Of a stretch of 64,000 bases of DNA, positions 63,737 through 64,000 are shown piece after piece. The position numbers were made by a program, and so were the translations under genes. Origin of the DNA: Streptomyces canus (GTDB lineage Bacteria > Actinomycetota > Actinomycetes > Streptomycetales > Streptomycetaceae); assembly GCF_041435015.1 (NCBI RefSeq), contig NZ_CP107989.1:3286001-3350000 (forward strand), read 5' to 3'. Below the pieces are notes generated by a model. It made no database searches, was not told where the DNA came from, and saw only the letters and a program-made list of their open reading frames with translations. Position 1 is the first letter of the stretch. Every line of letters starts with the position of its first letter.

Positions 63737-64000
63737 TCACTCTGTGATCGGCGCGTGGAGAGCCTCCGCCGGGAACAGCCCCAGCCGGTGCGCCACGGCC
63801 GCCGCCTCTCCCCTTCCGGACACGCCGAGCTTGGCCAGGATGTTGGAGACGTGGACGCTGGCCGTCTTCGGGGAGATGAAGAGTTCCTCGGCGATCAGGC
63901 GGTTGGTGCGGCCGAGGGCGACCAGGCGCAGAACGTCGCGTTCGCGGCCGGTGAGGCCGAGGGAGCGGACCGGGTCGTCCCGGTCGGGGGCCGGCGCAGG
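63737..64000 (-). CDS. LuxR/NarL-type regulator, C-terminal part only
   Basis: The last 87 codons of a gene that runs past the window end. They encode a complete LuxR-type helix-turn-helix: LGLTGRERDVLRLVALGRTN, RLIAEELFISPKTASVHVSN and ILAKLGVSGRGEAAAVAHRLGL. The SPKTASVHVSNI recognition helix is typical of NarL-type response regulators and of large LuxR-family regulators. The N-terminal domain is outside, so the class cannot be settled. Confidence 0.9.
   Translation of the reverse strand, partial: PAPAPDRDDPVRSLGLTGRERDVLRLVALGRTNRLIAEELFISPKTASVHVSNILAKLGVSGRGEAAAVAHRLGLFPAEALHAPITE

Overview
The window is chromosomal DNA of a Streptomyces. The G+C content is very high with strongly G/C-biased third codon positions, GTG and TTG starts are common, and the gene order matches, from memory, the S. 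coelicolor core segment around SCO5510-SCO5547 (gltX, two adjacent conservons, accB/accE, cimA, ilvE, leuB, pruA, serA, ilvC/N/B, a GGDEF-EAL gene). No phage, integrase, insertion sequence, CRISPR array, tRNA or rRNA was recognised.

Layout. 1-2.5 kb: gltX (3' end outside the window), a fumarylacetoacetate-hydrolase-family gene overlapping it, and a 56-residue orphan. 3.1-13.8 kb: two complete tandem conservons (cvnA-B-C-D twice), each coding for a membrane kinase-like protein, a roadblock protein, a DUF742 protein and a small GTPase. 13.9-15.8 kb: accE/accB acyl-CoA carboxylase subunits. 15.9-31 kb: a secreted PL8 lyase, a YceI protein, a 1,422-residue HTH-NTPase-WD40 protein, a polytopic membrane protein, a secreted trypsin, a glycine-tailed membrane protein, a GH3 glucosidase and a lipoprotein. 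31-40 kb: citramalate synthase, a three-gene operon of secreted beta-propellers, ilvE and leuB. 40-51 kb: a secreted metallophosphatase, proline catabolism (proline dehydrogenase and pruA, with a divergent PucR-type regulator), a HAD hydrolase, the decayed remains of an oligopeptide ABC transporter, and a TetR/MFS efflux pair. 51-60 kb: serA, ilvC, ilvN, ilvB and a GGDEF-EAL membrane protein. 60-64 kb: a 2-hydroxyacid dehydrogenase, an aldo/keto reductase, a sugar-dehydrogenase-like lipoprotein, a DUF6191 protein and the end of a LuxR-type regulator.

The main metabolic theme is branched-chain amino acids: cimA, ilvB/N/C, ilvE and leuB are all here, with serA beside them. ilvB is preceded by a clear transcription attenuator: a 13-codon leader rich in Ile/Leu/Val followed by a terminator with a U-tract. 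cimA has a similar but weaker arrangement, with a leader ORF starting Met-Ile-Ile and a terminator with a U-tract.

The least ordinary items are in-frame minisatellite expansions inside two regulatory proteins (a 96-bp unit in the PucR-type proline regulator and a 216-bp duplication in the NTPase-WD40 protein), an EAL domain with most catalytic acids replaced behind an intact GGDEF, a translationally coupled operon of three secreted beta-propellers, three 13-bp direct repeats between the TetR and MFS genes, and a two-gene ABC ATPase remnant with a deletion and a frameshift. I found no clearly new defence or mobile system. The beta-propeller operon and the two conservons are the best places to look for undescribed biology.
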